NCBI GenBank assembly: GCA_002382325.1
Contig: DGAG01000011.1
Span: 1-64,000, forward strand
Reading direction: 5' to 3'
DNA: 64,000 nt
Source: Epsilonproteobacteria bacterium UBA4036
Lineage (GTDB): Bacteria; Campylobacterota; Campylobacteria; Campylobacterales; Arcobacteraceae
Part shown: positions 15,519-24,582 of the stretch, in pieces
Numbering within the stretch: position 1 is the stretch's first letter
Layout of the letters: each line of letters starts with the position of its first letter
Translations under genes and position numbers: made by a program
The notes under the pieces: generated by a model
The model's input: only the letters and a program-made list of their open reading frames with translations
What the model was told of the DNA's origin: nothing
Databases searched by the model: none

Positions 15519-16040
15519 TTAAAGATCGATTTTTTTAACAACAATCTTTTCAAGCCATTTGACGTGTCTTGGTCCATTTTTATTGTCATCCAAACTGATT
15601 AAGGCGATTTTCCCTTCATACTCTTCAAGAAATTGATTGTTTTTCTTATAAAAAACTATCACTCTGTCCCCATTATTTGTGTTAAATAATTCATTATAAG
15701 AAAAAATCACCGCATAACCATCACTAGCAATAACTTGAATATATATTTTATTTAAGTCTCTTTTGCTTGAAATAACGATGTCGGCTTCTGCTAAAATATC
15801 TTTTAATTTAACGCCCTCATAACTTTTAACTTCATCTTTGATTTCACCACTTATACAAACCAAAGGAGTTGAACCCGTTTTTACCCCACTCATTTTTTCC
15901 AAAGATTCAACGGTTAAAATAAGCTTCTTTGCAACCAATCCATCGACAACAACCTTATTGGTTGCATAATGTTGAGAGATGTCACCCTCTTTTGCAAAAA
16001 GTGAACTTGCAATTATTAAGATTAAGACGATGTGTTTCAT
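15519..16040 (-). CDS. Exported protein with sulfite-oxidase-like molybdopterin fold
   Basis: About 173 residues. I start at ATG 16040, behind GGGAGGTAATAAA. A signal peptide (MKHIVLILIIASSLFA) leads to a single domain with VVDGLVAKKLILTVESLEKM, a Cys in LVCISGE, VKLKDILAEA, ASDGYAVIFS and RHVKWLEKI. This order is that of the oxidoreductase molybdopterin-binding domain (PF00174 type), though it is small and stand-alone. Whether it binds molybdopterin is unknown. It overlaps the methyltransferase gene end by four bases and closes the long TonB/FecCD operon. Confidence 0.6.
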   Translation of the reverse strand: MKHIVLILIIASSLFAKEGDISQHYATNKVVVDGLVAKKLILTVESLEKMSGVKTGSTPLVCISGEIKDEVKSYEGVKLKDILAEADIVISSKRDLNKIYIQVIASDGYAVIFSYNELFNTNNGDRVIVFYKKNNQFLEEYEGKIALISLDDNKNGPRHVKWLEKIVVKKIDL

Positions 16041-16843
16041 TTTATTACCTCCCACGAAATCATCGCCCAATTGATGTATTGGGCAAGTTGTTTGTATTGA
16101 TATGTTGTATTAAAATACTCTTTTAATGTCTCTTTTTCTTCACGTGAAAGTTCCCCTAAACTCCAAGAGACTTTTTCCACAAACTCTTCAGGCGTATTGC
16201 TTTCAAATTTGGTGTTTTCACTTTTTATAAAATCTACTTTGGCATAAATTCCCATGCTATGAAGAACATTGACCAAATAGATATAATCGGGTCGAGGATA
16301 GATTTCTCTTGAGAGTTGATTTAAAATCTCATAATCAAGAAAACTGCCCCCTACTTTGGTCGTAAGATAGACCCTTTTATTGGCTTTTTCATTGAGTTTT
16401 AGGACGGCTTCTTTTATATCTTTAACTTCCATTGACCGTGATGCAACGACAATATCAGCACTGGGAACCTCATCCCAACTATCTTCCCACGATTTATGAA
16501 TTGTGGTGACATTATTTAAGTTCTTTTCTTGACAATTCTTGGTTACACACTCCAACATCCCCAAAGAGTAATCAAGGGCATAAATTTTTTGCAATTTAGA
16601 CGCCATTGCCAAGGCAATAGTTCCCGGACCACAACCTACATCTAAAAGTGAAGTGGCATTACGGGTATCAATTTGTTCAATAAACGTTTTTGTGTAAATA
16701 CTGTTGTGAACATTGCTGTTCATACTCAAGGCTCTTTTATCCCAATCGTCGCTCTTTTTACCTTTAAAAGTAGATTCTTTCATCTGTTCTTTATACAGCT
16801 TTGCAAAATCTAAACAGTCTAAATTTGTTTGCATTAATCCCAT
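16037..16843 (-). CDS. Class I SAM-dependent methyltransferase
   Basis: 268 residues. The Rossmann SAM site is ATSLLDVGCGPGTIALAMAS (about 79-98), followed by the acidic strand IYALDYSLGML and the ADIVVASRSMEV motif. The substrate is unknown. It overlaps its neighbours on both sides, so it belongs to the operon that includes the TonB-dependent receptor and the TiaS-like protein. A role in making or modifying a metal-binding small molecule is possible but only inference. The ATG at 16843 follows AAAGGAAAATC. Confidence 0.8.
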   Translation of the reverse strand: MGLMQTNLDCLDFAKLYKEQMKESTFKGKKSDDWDKRALSMNSNVHNSIYTKTFIEQIDTRNATSLLDVGCGPGTIALAMASKLQKIYALDYSLGMLECVTKNCQEKNLNNVTTIHKSWEDSWDEVPSADIVVASRSMEVKDIKEAVLKLNEKANKRVYLTTKVGGSFLDYEILNQLSREIYPRPDYIYLVNVLHSMGIYAKVDFIKSENTKFESNTPEEFVEKVSWSLGELSREEKETLKEYFNTTYQYKQLAQYINWAMISWEVIK

Positions 16844-17307
16844 GATTTTCCTTTTTTTATAGTTTGTAAATGCTTTTCTATTATTATGATAAAGAGTTTT
16901 TGTTCTTGATAGGTATGGCTTTTTGCAACACTATTTAGGCTCTCTTCAAAATCTTTGATGTTTATATTCAATCCAGCAAATATCTCTTGGAGCAATTCTT
17001 CTTTAATATCGAAAGAGGAACTAAGCTCTTTAAAGCTACGTTGACTAAGACTGTCTAAAAGCGTATGATAGTCATACTTATCATTAAGCGACTCTTTTTG
17101 AAACGCCTCTTTGACCATCTTCATAAATCTTTTTTTTCTCAGCATAATATGCAAAATAAGAGAAAACAAAAACATACTCACCCAACTAATATGCCCAAAA
17201 ACAGAACCTTCTCCTTGACTCAGTCCATAGCCACTTACCAATACACTCATAAGCAGCAGTATGTTAAAAACAATAACAGTAAGTCTAAGATGAATATTTT
17301 TTATCAT
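16834..17307 (-). CDS. Hypothetical protein with two membrane segments
   Basis: About 157 residues starting at ATG 17307, which follows AGAGGGTGTG. Two N-terminal transmembrane helices (about 6-28 and 37-56) connect through a short loop with His. A basic stretch (LRKKRFMKMVKEAF) and a helical cytoplasmic tail follow. The helix pair with a His resembles DUF4405-like membrane proteins, but this is weak. It overlaps the methyltransferase gene by ten bases and the small CxxC gene upstream. Function unknown; operon with the Mo/TonB genes. Confidence 0.6.
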   Translation of the reverse strand: MIKNIHLRLTVIVFNILLLMSVLVSGYGLSQGEGSVFGHISWVSMFLFSLILHIMLRKKRFMKMVKEAFQKESLNDKYDYHTLLDSLSQRSFKELSSSFDIKEELLQEIFAGLNINIKDFEESLNSVAKSHTYQEQKLFIIIIEKHLQTIKKGKSWD

Positions 17308-17452
17308 CACACCCTCTTTGTATGCACACAAAACTGTGTTGCGTCCATTTACGATAAAGACAGTTGTAACACGAAGAAGTATTCGTAGAAACAACACACT
17401 CCTCCTCATCTGTATCCACTACAAACTTTTCACACACTGCTTTTTGTGCCAT
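17285..17452 (-). CDS. Small Cys-rich protein (about 55 residues)
   Basis: ATG at 17452 is preceded by AAAAGAG; an in-frame ATG at 17500 is an alternative. The product has CEKF near the start, DTDEEECVVSTNTSSCYNCL (a CxxC) and TQHSFVCIQRGC. The Cys-x2-Cys, Trp and His-Ser-Phe-x-Cys pattern looks like a small metal or Fe-S site and not random coding. It overlaps the next gene by 23 bases and follows the TiaS-like gene directly. I do not recognise the family. Confidence 0.5.
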   Translation of the reverse strand: MAQKAVCEKFVVDTDEEECVVSTNTSSCYNCLYRKWTQHSFVCIQRGCDDKKYSS

Positions 17453-17501
17453 TTTGAAACTCTTTTTTCCATGTATAAATTCGTTGTTTGTGTTAAACAT
17501 T

Positions 17502-18233
17502 TTAAAATACTGCCAAAGCTTCTTTGCCCAAAGGAGTATAAAAGTTTTGTCCCTCCTGAACCAAAAGAACTTTTTTATGCTCTTTTAAAATCCATTTAAG
17601 TCCATCTTCAAAAACAATCTTTTTTGAATCTATAAGCATATTGGTATTCACCACCTCAACACTATCAACAATACCTTTTTGCAATAGCTCTTTAGGTAAC
17701 ATCTCACTTTGTTCTAAAGTGATTTTTCCTCGAAGTCTGCCATCGTTGCCACTCAATCTTAAGGCAACTCCTGCGAGTGCTCCAATAATTCCATTGCCTT
17801 CATTTTTTATCTCTTGTAAAAAAACATTTTGTTCTTTGGCAATACGATACGCCAAATCTTTAGTCAATACTTTATTTTTCGCATCAAACCCATAATCCAT
17901 AAGCACTTGAGGATTGGTAATATCTTTTTCAAATACCATCGCCACTCCACCTGAAGAAGATGAAGCACTTATATGAGTAATATACTCAAGAATAAAGGCT
18001 TTCACCTCTTCAAAACTTTGAGTGTCAAGTTGGCAAGTAAAACACATAGAACTGTTATGCGAGGTGTAAGGAATTGCCTCATGTAAATAGAGTTGATGTC
18101 GAGTAATGGCTGTTGTCTTTGAATACTTCATATGAATATGCTTAACAATATGTTCACAAATCTCACCCGTTGAAATAAAGTATCCTATTTCATCGGTATC
18201 ATCGATGGCAATATAGGTTTTAAATGTTTCCAT
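17502..18233 (-). CDS. TiaS-like protein
   Basis: 243 residues starting with YIAIDDTDEIGY, the motif of the N-terminal domain of archaeal TiaS (tRNA-Ile2 agmatidine synthase), followed by RHQLYLHEAIPYTSHNSSMC and an internal NGIIGALAGVALRL stretch that also occurs in TiaS. The TiaS C-terminal zinc-ribbon and OB parts are missing. Bacteria use TilS for the tRNA-Ile modification, so this protein probably does something else. It lies next to the TonB-dependent receptor in the ModE-boxed operon, which suggests work on a nucleotide-like or guanidine-containing small molecule (inference). Confidence 0.6.
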   Translation of the reverse strand: METFKTYIAIDDTDEIGYFISTGEICEHIVKHIHMKYSKTTAITRHQLYLHEAIPYTSHNSSMCFTCQLDTQSFEEVKAFILEYITHISASSSSGGVAMVFEKDITNPQVLMDYGFDAKNKVLTKDLAYRIAKEQNVFLQEIKNEGNGIIGALAGVALRLSGNDGRLRGKITLEQSEMLPKELLQKGIVDSVEVVNTNMLIDSKKIVFEDGLKWILKEHKKVLLVQEGQNFYTPLGKEALAVF

Positions 18234-18242
18234 TATAATGAC

Positions 18243-20222
18243 CTAAAATTTATACTCTAAAGAGGCAAAAAATTCTCGCCCTGCCATAGGATATGCCATA
18301 TCGTATCGAATCAATTCATCGGTGAGATTTTTGATTCCAATTTGTGCCGTTAAAGATGAAGTGGCTTCATAAATCGCTTTAACATCAAATGTTGTCATCG
18401 TAGGATTGATAACATAACTGCCATCAAGTTTATTTTCGTACGCCCCTTTTCTTATTTTCATGTTTCCATAAACAGACACTCCTGCCCCCAGCTTTTTTTG
18501 TGCAAATAAAAAGAGTTGATGTCGAGGAACATCCACTATTTTGACACTGTTGTCCTCTTTATTTTTAATAGAGATATAGGTGTAGTTTCCTCCTACTTTA
18601 ATATCATCTTGCGTATAACTTAAATCAAACTCTACTCCTTTGTGATCAAAGCTTCCCACATTTTGATTTTGATTAAGTGTTGGATCGGGGGCATACGTAA
18701 CACTTTGGATGGCATCATCAACACGAGTAAAAAATCCTGTAACACCACCAACAAAGGCTTGATACTGTTTTTGATAACTCAATTCATAGTGTGTTGCTGT
18801 TTCATTATCCAATTCGGGATTGGGTGCTGCACTTCCTAGTCTTCTGGAATATCGGTCTTTCATTGAAGGCATATAGGTTTTTTGAGATACGCTTCCTCTT
18901 ACTTTTGAACTCTCATCCAAAGCATAAACCAATGCCACTTGAGGAGAGAATGAACTTTGTGTTTCAAGAGCTAGCATATTTAGAAAAGCGGTATTGGTAT
19001 CATAAATTTTATCGGCTTCTTTTCTGTCATAACTTACCCCTGCAAGAAGTTCAAGATTTGATGTTATGGTATAAATATTTTCAATGCCCAGTGAAATGGT
19101 ATTGTCTTCATAGTTTTCTGTGAGCGTTTCTGCATTGGTAAATTTATTGATATCATATCCCTTATGAACATCTTTTTTATAATTTGCAGCCGCTTTTATA
19201 AAATGTTCTTCCAGTTCTATCCCATACTCTAATCGAGCTCCATAGCTGTAATCATCGTATCGGCTTTTAAAATTTGAACCTGCTGCGGTAAAAGTTGAAT
19301 AAGTATTATTGGCATATGAATATAAAGAGTTTTCACTGGTATCATAATATGCCAGTGCTTTAATATAACTGCTTTCAAAGTTTTTTTGTCCAACAACAGA
19401 GATGGTCTCTTTATCCCAATACGGCCAATCCCAATATTTAACTTTTGCAAACGTGGTATCACTTACAGGTGGTTGTTGCTTAACCCCTTTTTGATTAGAA
19501 TAACTGATGGCTATTTCACTTTTATCGTGTGCCACATAGCCCATTTTAAAACTGGCTTTTTTATCTTCTGTTTCGCTTCGTAGTCTTTCTCCTGCTGGTT
19601 GTTCTGTCGTTCCTTGGTAGTCATCACTGATTCTAAAGTGATCTTGTTTGGAATAACTTGCGCCCATTTGTGCATAAAAACCATTGCTTTGCATGGTTCC
19701 AAGATTGATACTTTCTATGTGTCTTGCTTGTTTTCCATTGGAGTCTAAAACAATCTCTCCTTTGATATTTCCTTCAAACTCTTTGGAGGGTTTTTTTGAA
19801 ACAATATTGACAACGCCACCCATTGTATTGCCTCCATAAACAACTGAAGAATACCCTTTGGACACATCAATTTGTCCTATGTCTGCTGTTAAAAATCGCC
19901 CATAATCAAAATTGCCATCATAGGGAACATAAATGGGAATACCATCAATAAATACTCCCACTCTTTTGGCATCAAATCCTCTGATATAAAGCGTGGATTC
20001 GCCCCGACCTCCTTGCATATCTTGACTGATACCACTTAGGTTATCGAGTGATTCTTGTACGGTTAAGGCATTGTCTCTTGAAACATCCTTTGAAGAGATG
20101 GTTTGTTCAAACATGTTCATCTCATCTGCGGTATTGGCTTGGACACTGACTTGTCCTAAATTATAACTCTGTGCCAGAGCAACTGAAGTGGCTAACGATA
20201 AACACAACATACTTTTTTTCAT
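18243..20222 (-). CDS. TonB-dependent outer-membrane receptor
   Basis: 659 residues with signal peptide (MKKSMLCLSLATSVALAQS). The plug domain covers about 40-150, with TVQESLDNLSGISQDMQGGR, STLYIRGFDAKRVGVFIDGI and VYGGNTMGGVVNIVSKKP. A 22-strand barrel ends in the C-terminal Phe (FFASLEYKF). It imports a scarce ligand across the outer membrane using TonB. Siderophore and cobalamin receptors share the fold and the ligand cannot be read from sequence. The operon starts at a ModE-like box and is surrounded by molybdenum genes, so a molybdate or tungstate chelate is a candidate. Confidence 0.9.
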   Translation of the reverse strand: MKKSMLCLSLATSVALAQSYNLGQVSVQANTADEMNMFEQTISSKDVSRDNALTVQESLDNLSGISQDMQGGRGESTLYIRGFDAKRVGVFIDGIPIYVPYDGNFDYGRFLTADIGQIDVSKGYSSVVYGGNTMGGVVNIVSKKPSKEFEGNIKGEIVLDSNGKQARHIESINLGTMQSNGFYAQMGASYSKQDHFRISDDYQGTTEQPAGERLRSETEDKKASFKMGYVAHDKSEIAISYSNQKGVKQQPPVSDTTFAKVKYWDWPYWDKETISVVGQKNFESSYIKALAYYDTSENSLYSYANNTYSTFTAAGSNFKSRYDDYSYGARLEYGIELEEHFIKAAANYKKDVHKGYDINKFTNAETLTENYEDNTISLGIENIYTITSNLELLAGVSYDRKEADKIYDTNTAFLNMLALETQSSFSPQVALVYALDESSKVRGSVSQKTYMPSMKDRYSRRLGSAAPNPELDNETATHYELSYQKQYQAFVGGVTGFFTRVDDAIQSVTYAPDPTLNQNQNVGSFDHKGVEFDLSYTQDDIKVGGNYTYISIKNKEDNSVKIVDVPRHQLFLFAQKKLGAGVSVYGNMKIRKGAYENKLDGSYVINPTMTTFDVKAIYEATSSLTAQIGIKNLTDELIRYDMAYPMAGREFFASLEYKF

Positions 20223-20232
20223 TCTTTTTCCT

Positions 20233-21201
20233 TTATACTTTTAGTTTTATTTTTTCACTGAATTCTTTGAGCATCTTTTTGGTTTCTTGGATATTGGTTG
20301 ATGCTGTTTTTAATACTAAATGCAGATTCTTCACCCTCCTTTTTATGGTTTGTATATGTTTAAGACAACTCTTTTCATCGCCAATAATTCCTGCTTCTAA
20401 AAATTTATTGGCATCAAAAAATTCATAGCGTTGATTAAGAAGTTCCTCATAATTTTTTGGGTCAAACAGGGGTTGTTTCTCGTGGCGTTGTATGGCTCTC
20501 ATGGATTTCACAAAATGTTCTGTTGCCGGTATTGCCATACGATACGCTTCTTTTGTTGACTGTGCCAAAGCAAATACTCTCATAAGAATCGTTTCGGGAT
20601 AAAATCCTGCGATTTTTTGATACGCCTCTTGTGCCTCTTCACACTCTTTTAGTGTTGCCCCTTGAGAAAACATCAGTCCGTAGCCATTTTTTGCGGCAAA
20701 TTCAATGGTTTCAAACGTGGAAAATGTGGCAACAAAAAAAGGAATTTTATGTTGTATGGGTTTAGGTTGAAACCAACTGTTGCCATAAAGTATTTGTTCT
20801 ATCTTTTCAATGGTATGAAACATCTTTGTTCTAAGCGTTTCTGATGATTGATTAAAAAACTCCATATCAAGAGCAAAGCCTCCTTTGGCAAATCCCGCAT
20901 TGATACGCCCTTGGCTAAGAGTGTCAAGAGTAGCTATCTCTTCGGCTAATCGAATGGGATGATAAAAAGGGGCTAAAAAGGCGGCACTTCCTATTCGAAT
21001 TTTTGTCGTTTTTGCTGCTAAATAACTCATCATTAACGCAGGGTTAGGTATCACACTAAACGCATTAAAATGGTGTTCTGCAAACCAAATCTCATCAAAG
21101 CCCAGTTCTTCTGCATAGATTGCGGTATCAATATCATCTGTTATTGTTTTTGTACTGTCTTGATGAAAATTCTCTGCCAGTAAAAAAAGTCCCCATTTCA
21201 T
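20233..21201 (-). CDS. Luciferase-like flavin monooxygenase (LLM class)
   Basis: 322 residues of the bacterial luciferase fold. It starts MKWGLFLLAENFHQD and contains EELGFDEIWFAEHHF, IRIGSAAFLAPFYHPIRLAE and GRINAGFAKGGF, the flavin-barrel signature. Such enzymes use reduced FMN and O2 to oxidise organic substrates, including some chelators. It lies between tonB and the TonB-dependent receptor gene, so breakdown or processing of an imported chelate is a reasonable guess. Start follows AAAGGAAAATCG. Full length. Confidence 0.85.
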   Translation of the reverse strand: MKWGLFLLAENFHQDSTKTITDDIDTAIYAEELGFDEIWFAEHHFNAFSVIPNPALMMSYLAAKTTKIRIGSAAFLAPFYHPIRLAEEIATLDTLSQGRINAGFAKGGFALDMEFFNQSSETLRTKMFHTIEKIEQILYGNSWFQPKPIQHKIPFFVATFSTFETIEFAAKNGYGLMFSQGATLKECEEAQEAYQKIAGFYPETILMRVFALAQSTKEAYRMAIPATEHFVKSMRAIQRHEKQPLFDPKNYEELLNQRYEFFDANKFLEAGIIGDEKSCLKHIQTIKRRVKNLHLVLKTASTNIQETKKMLKEFSEKIKLKV

Positions 21202-21219
21202 CGATTTTCCTTTCGTATC

Positions 21220-21945
21220 TTAATTGAGTTGAAATATGACAGGCAAAACAATTGTCATAGGATGTTTAGGCGGTATGCCAAAGGGTGAAACATCCAAAAG
21301 TGTTTTAATGGCTTGTTTATCCAAACTGCTGTGGCCACTGGATTGTTTTATTTGAATCGAAGCTTCATCAATATGTCCACTTTTTAAAAGCGTAAATTCA
21401 ACAATGCTTTCACCTTGAAGTTGACGTTGTTTTGCCAACGAGGGATACTTAATATTTGTTTGAATTTTTGTTCGTATTTTCGAAAGATACTGATTGATCT
21501 CGTTTCGATTACTCTGTTCTTTTTCAACTTTTTTATCTTGCATAACGACATCATTATTTTTATGTATGGTTGTACTTGCTGTTGTCATTTCTTTTTCCTG
21601 CATATTTATTTCTTCCGTTTTATGAATGGATTCTTTTTTGACTTTATTTTGAATTGGTTTTTTTGTTTGAAGAGGTTGAACTTCTTGTATAATTCTTTTT
21701 GGAGGCTCTTTTTTCACACTTCTTTTAGGCATGATTGTTTGGATGGGTTTTTGAGATGCTTCCTTTTTTATTGATATTTCTTTTGTACTCACATCATCAA
21801 TAAAAACCAAATAAGTATTGTGAGAAATGGCTTCTTTTGCTATAACCGTGGAATCTATTTCATAAATAGCATACGCCAAAGAGGTATGAAAACACAGTGT
21901 TGAGAATATTGCTATGTATGCTCTTTGTCGTGAACAGTTTATCAT
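21220..21945 (-). CDS. tonB: TonB energy transducer
   Basis: 241 residues: N-terminal membrane anchor (about 9-27), a long Lys/Glu/Pro-containing periplasmic spacer (60-150), and the C-terminal TonB domain with YPSLAKQRQLQGESIVEFTL and the DKQAIKTLLDVSPFG helix. It couples the proton gradient, via ExbB-ExbD, to the outer-membrane receptor encoded two genes on. It overlaps exbD by four bases. A dedicated TonB set inside the import operon suggests a single-purpose uptake system. Confidence 0.85.
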   Translation of the reverse strand: MINCSRQRAYIAIFSTLCFHTSLAYAIYEIDSTVIAKEAISHNTYLVFIDDVSTKEISIKKEASQKPIQTIMPKRSVKKEPPKRIIQEVQPLQTKKPIQNKVKKESIHKTEEINMQEKEMTTASTTIHKNNDVVMQDKKVEKEQSNRNEINQYLSKIRTKIQTNIKYPSLAKQRQLQGESIVEFTLLKSGHIDEASIQIKQSSGHSSLDKQAIKTLLDVSPFGIPPKHPMTIVLPVIFQLN

Positions 21946-22355
21946 CGTTTTATTTCCGTTTGTATTGAAAATTTAGAAATGGTGTTTTGCTTGCAAATAT
22001 CTATGATTTGCACCACATGTTCAAATGCTGTTTTGGCATCACTTCGAATCATTACACCTTGCTCATTGAGTATCTGACTTTGATTAAAGAGTTTTTCATT
22101 GAGTTGATGAAGTGTAATTGGTGCATCATTTACATAAAACACTCCCTCTTTATCAATCATAATCACAAGGGGTTTCTCTTGCTTTAAATGCTCTTCTTGT
22201 AGGGAAGCTTTAGGAAGAGAAAGAGTGATTTTGCCTTGAACAATAAAGGTAGCTGTTGCCATAAAAATAACCAATATGACAAGCACAATATCAACAAAAG
22301 GGGTCATATTGATTTCTGATATTTCATTGTTCTCGTACATATCGTTTGTTTTCAT
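21942..22355 (-). CDS. exbD: ExbD/TolR-family proton channel subunit
   Basis: 137 residues. The cytoplasmic N-terminus leads into INMTPFVDIVLVILVIFM, which contains the conserved membrane Asp used in proton transfer. The periplasmic domain has VIMIDKEGVFYVND and a helical end. It works with ExbB and TonB to energise outer-membrane uptake. It overlaps exbB and tonB by four bases each, showing tight coupling. Confidence 0.9.
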   Translation of the reverse strand: MKTNDMYENNEISEINMTPFVDIVLVILVIFMATATFIVQGKITLSLPKASLQEEHLKQEKPLVIMIDKEGVFYVNDAPITLHQLNEKLFNQSQILNEQGVMIRSDAKTAFEHVVQIIDICKQNTISKFSIQTEIKR

Positions 22356-22792
22356 ACTTTATTTGCCTCAATTTCAAGTAAAATACCTTTGATTCTTCGT
22401 ACAAAATAGTTATACGCAATCACACAAGGAATTGCCACAAACAGTCCAGCTGCTGTGGCAACTAACGCTTCAGAGATACCTCCCATAACCACATTTATTT
22501 TGAAATCGCTTCCATTTGAAAGAGCATGAAAGGCATTAATAACTCCAAGGACTGTTCCAAATAATCCTATAAAAGGAGCGTTATTGCCAAATGTGGCAAG
22601 AATCCCCAACCGTTTCTCAAGAGCAATGCGTATTTGTATGGGATTAAGTACATTCATTTGATTTTTAATGCTTAAAAAGACCAACCCTCTTTCTACTATG
22701 ACACCAAATGAGATGACACTCATGGCAAACAATATCCACAAAACAGGGTCAACCCCAACAAGAACAATTGAGAGTAATTTTTCACTTAACAT
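22352..22792 (-). CDS. exbB: ExbB/TolQ-family proton channel subunit, short form
   Basis: 146 residues with three membrane helices and the signature ATFGNNAPFIGLFGTVLGVI followed by ISEALVATAAGLFVAIPCVI. Classical ExbB is near 240 residues; this lacks much of the cytoplasmic loop, a form common in Campylobacterota. It forms the pentameric channel around ExbD. It starts after AAAGGAAAAG and follows the ABC ATPase gene in the same operon. Confidence 0.88.
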   Translation of the reverse strand: MLSEKLLSIVLVGVDPVLWILFAMSVISFGVIVERGLVFLSIKNQMNVLNPIQIRIALEKRLGILATFGNNAPFIGLFGTVLGVINAFHALSNGSDFKINVVMGGISEALVATAAGLFVAIPCVIAYNYFVRRIKGILLEIEANKV

Positions 22793-22804
22793 TTTTCTTT
22801 TCCT

Positions 22805-23572
22805 TTACATATTGGGAATACAATATTTGTATCCATTTTCTCTGGCAATGATTTCTACATCCACATCATAAAGTGCTTTTATATTTTTCGGTGTAAGTTT
22901 TGCTGCTACATCTCCTTTATCAAGCACTTTTCCTCTTTGTAACATCATCACTTTATTGGACGCATACAAAGCATGGTCAGGATAGTGAGTTGTTTGCACA
23001 AACGTATATCCTTGGGTTGAAAGCTCTTTTAAAAATGTTAACAATTTAAGCTGATTTCCATAATCAAGCCCCGTTACGGGTTCATCCATAAAGATTATTT
23101 TTGATTCTTGCGCCAGTGCACGTGCAATAAATGCCAACTGTCTTTGCCCTCCACTGATTTGTGAATAAATACGGTTTGTTAAATGTGCCATTCCCACTTT
23201 TTCTAAACACGCCAATGCTATGTTTTTATCTTTTAAAGAATAGTTTGAAAACAGACCAATATGGGCTAATCGTCCCATTAAGACCACATCAAATACGGTA
23301 TAATCAAAGGGAATCTGATGAGTTTGCGGAACATACGAGATAAGTTTTGCCAGTGCTTTACGGGTATATTTCTTAATATTTTTTGAGTGTATTTTTATCT
23401 CACCGCTTGAAGAGTACAGTCCCATGAGAATTTTTAGCAAAGTGGTTTTTCCACAACCATTTTCACCCACGAGTGCCAAAACATCGCCTTGATGAAGTTC
23501 AAAATTAATATTATGTAAAACAGGGGTATTATGATACGAAAAAGAGATATTGTTTGCTTCTATTAATGCCAT
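22805..23572 (-). CDS. ABC transporter ATPase, siderophore/B12/MolC type
   Basis: 255 residues. Walker A GENGCGKTTLLKIL, signature ISGGQRQLAFIARALAQ and Walker B KIIFMDEPVTGLD are intact. Sequence type is that of FecE/BtuD/MolC, the ATPases of type II importers. It overlaps the permease gene upstream by one base. With the permease and binding protein it completes an inner-membrane importer. In Haemophilus influenzae MolBC-A, this class imports molybdate and tungstate, which fits the ModE-like box upstream; iron chelate or cobalamin remain possible. Confidence 0.9.
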   Translation of the reverse strand: MALIEANNISFSYHNTPVLHNINFELHQGDVLALVGENGCGKTTLLKILMGLYSSSGEIKIHSKNIKKYTRKALAKLISYVPQTHQIPFDYTVFDVVLMGRLAHIGLFSNYSLKDKNIALACLEKVGMAHLTNRIYSQISGGQRQLAFIARALAQESKIIFMDEPVTGLDYGNQLKLLTFLKELSTQGYTFVQTTHYPDHALYASNKVMMLQRGKVLDKGDVAAKLTPKNIKALYDVDVEIIARENGYKYCIPNM

Positions 23573-24582
23573 TAAAATCCCCTTTTCGCATTTTTTAATA
23601 CCAAAACAAAGATGGGAATCCCAATAATCGCCGTTACAATGCCAATGGGTATTTCAAAACTAAAAACTATTTTTGATGTATTGTCCACAATAAGTAAAAA
23701 CAAACCACCCAGTAATGCACTCATTGGCAGTATAATTTTATTATCTGCCCCAAATAAAAGCCGTGCAATATGAGGAATAATCAATCCCACCCAACCAATA
23801 ATTCCTGCTAATATCACACTTAATGCACTGATGAATGTTGCAACTATTATTACCGTTAATTTTATTTTTTTAGTATCGACTCCTAAGGCTTTTGCTTCTT
23901 CTTCTCCCAAACTCAGAGCATTGAGATATTTAGAGAAAAGAATCAAAATCAAAATCCCTGCTAACATAGGAATGGCTAAATTCCAAACCATATTTGAAGT
24001 ACTAAAAGATAAACTTCCCATAAGCCAATAGGTAATTGCCGGAAGGGCATCGTAAGGATCTGCTCCATATTTAACCATTGATAGCAGTGCTGAAAAGAGT
24101 GAACTGCTGATGATTCCGCCCAAAACCAATATAATCATATTTTTTGCACTTGAATAAATTAATGAAATACTCAGTGCCACTAAAACGGCAATCATTCCAA
24201 ATATAAATGTAAGAAGATTAATCAAAAACCAATGAACGCCCAAAACCATTCCCAAAGCTGCACCAAAAGAAGCCCCCGATAATACACCTAAAATTCCTGG
24301 AGAAACCAGTGGATTGACAAACATGGCTTGAAATGAGGCTCCAGCAACAGCCAAAGAGGCACCAATTAACACTGCTGCTATTACTCGGGGCAATCGAATA
24401 TCCAAAATTACACTGCTTAACATTTCATATTTTTCTAAAGAAATGACCGAATGAAATCCAAGCAATCTTTGCATAAACATCAAATATTCGTCCAAACTGA
24501 TGGGATAATGTCCTAAAAACAGTGAACCATTCATCGCCAATATCAAGATAAAAAACAAGAGAATAAAACTTATTTTATTCAT
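23572..24582 (-). CDS. FecCD/BtuC/MolB-type ABC permease
   Basis: 336 residues with about ten membrane helices. Family marks include RLPRVIAAVLIGASLAVAGA near the first third, NPLVSPGILGVLSGASFGAA and GIIGWVGLIIPHIARLLFG at the ATPase-contact loop. It transports chelated metal, cobalamin or oxyanion from the periplasmic binding protein into the cytoplasm. It overlaps the binding-protein gene by four bases. Substrate is not visible from sequence. Confidence 0.92.
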   Translation of the reverse strand: MNKISFILLFFILILAMNGSLFLGHYPISLDEYLMFMQRLLGFHSVISLEKYEMLSSVILDIRLPRVIAAVLIGASLAVAGASFQAMFVNPLVSPGILGVLSGASFGAALGMVLGVHWFLINLLTFIFGMIAVLVALSISLIYSSAKNMIILVLGGIISSSLFSALLSMVKYGADPYDALPAITYWLMGSLSFSTSNMVWNLAIPMLAGILILILFSKYLNALSLGEEEAKALGVDTKKIKLTVIIVATFISALSVILAGIIGWVGLIIPHIARLLFGADNKIILPMSALLGGLFLLIVDNTSKIVFSFEIPIGIVTAIIGIPIFVLVLKNAKRGF

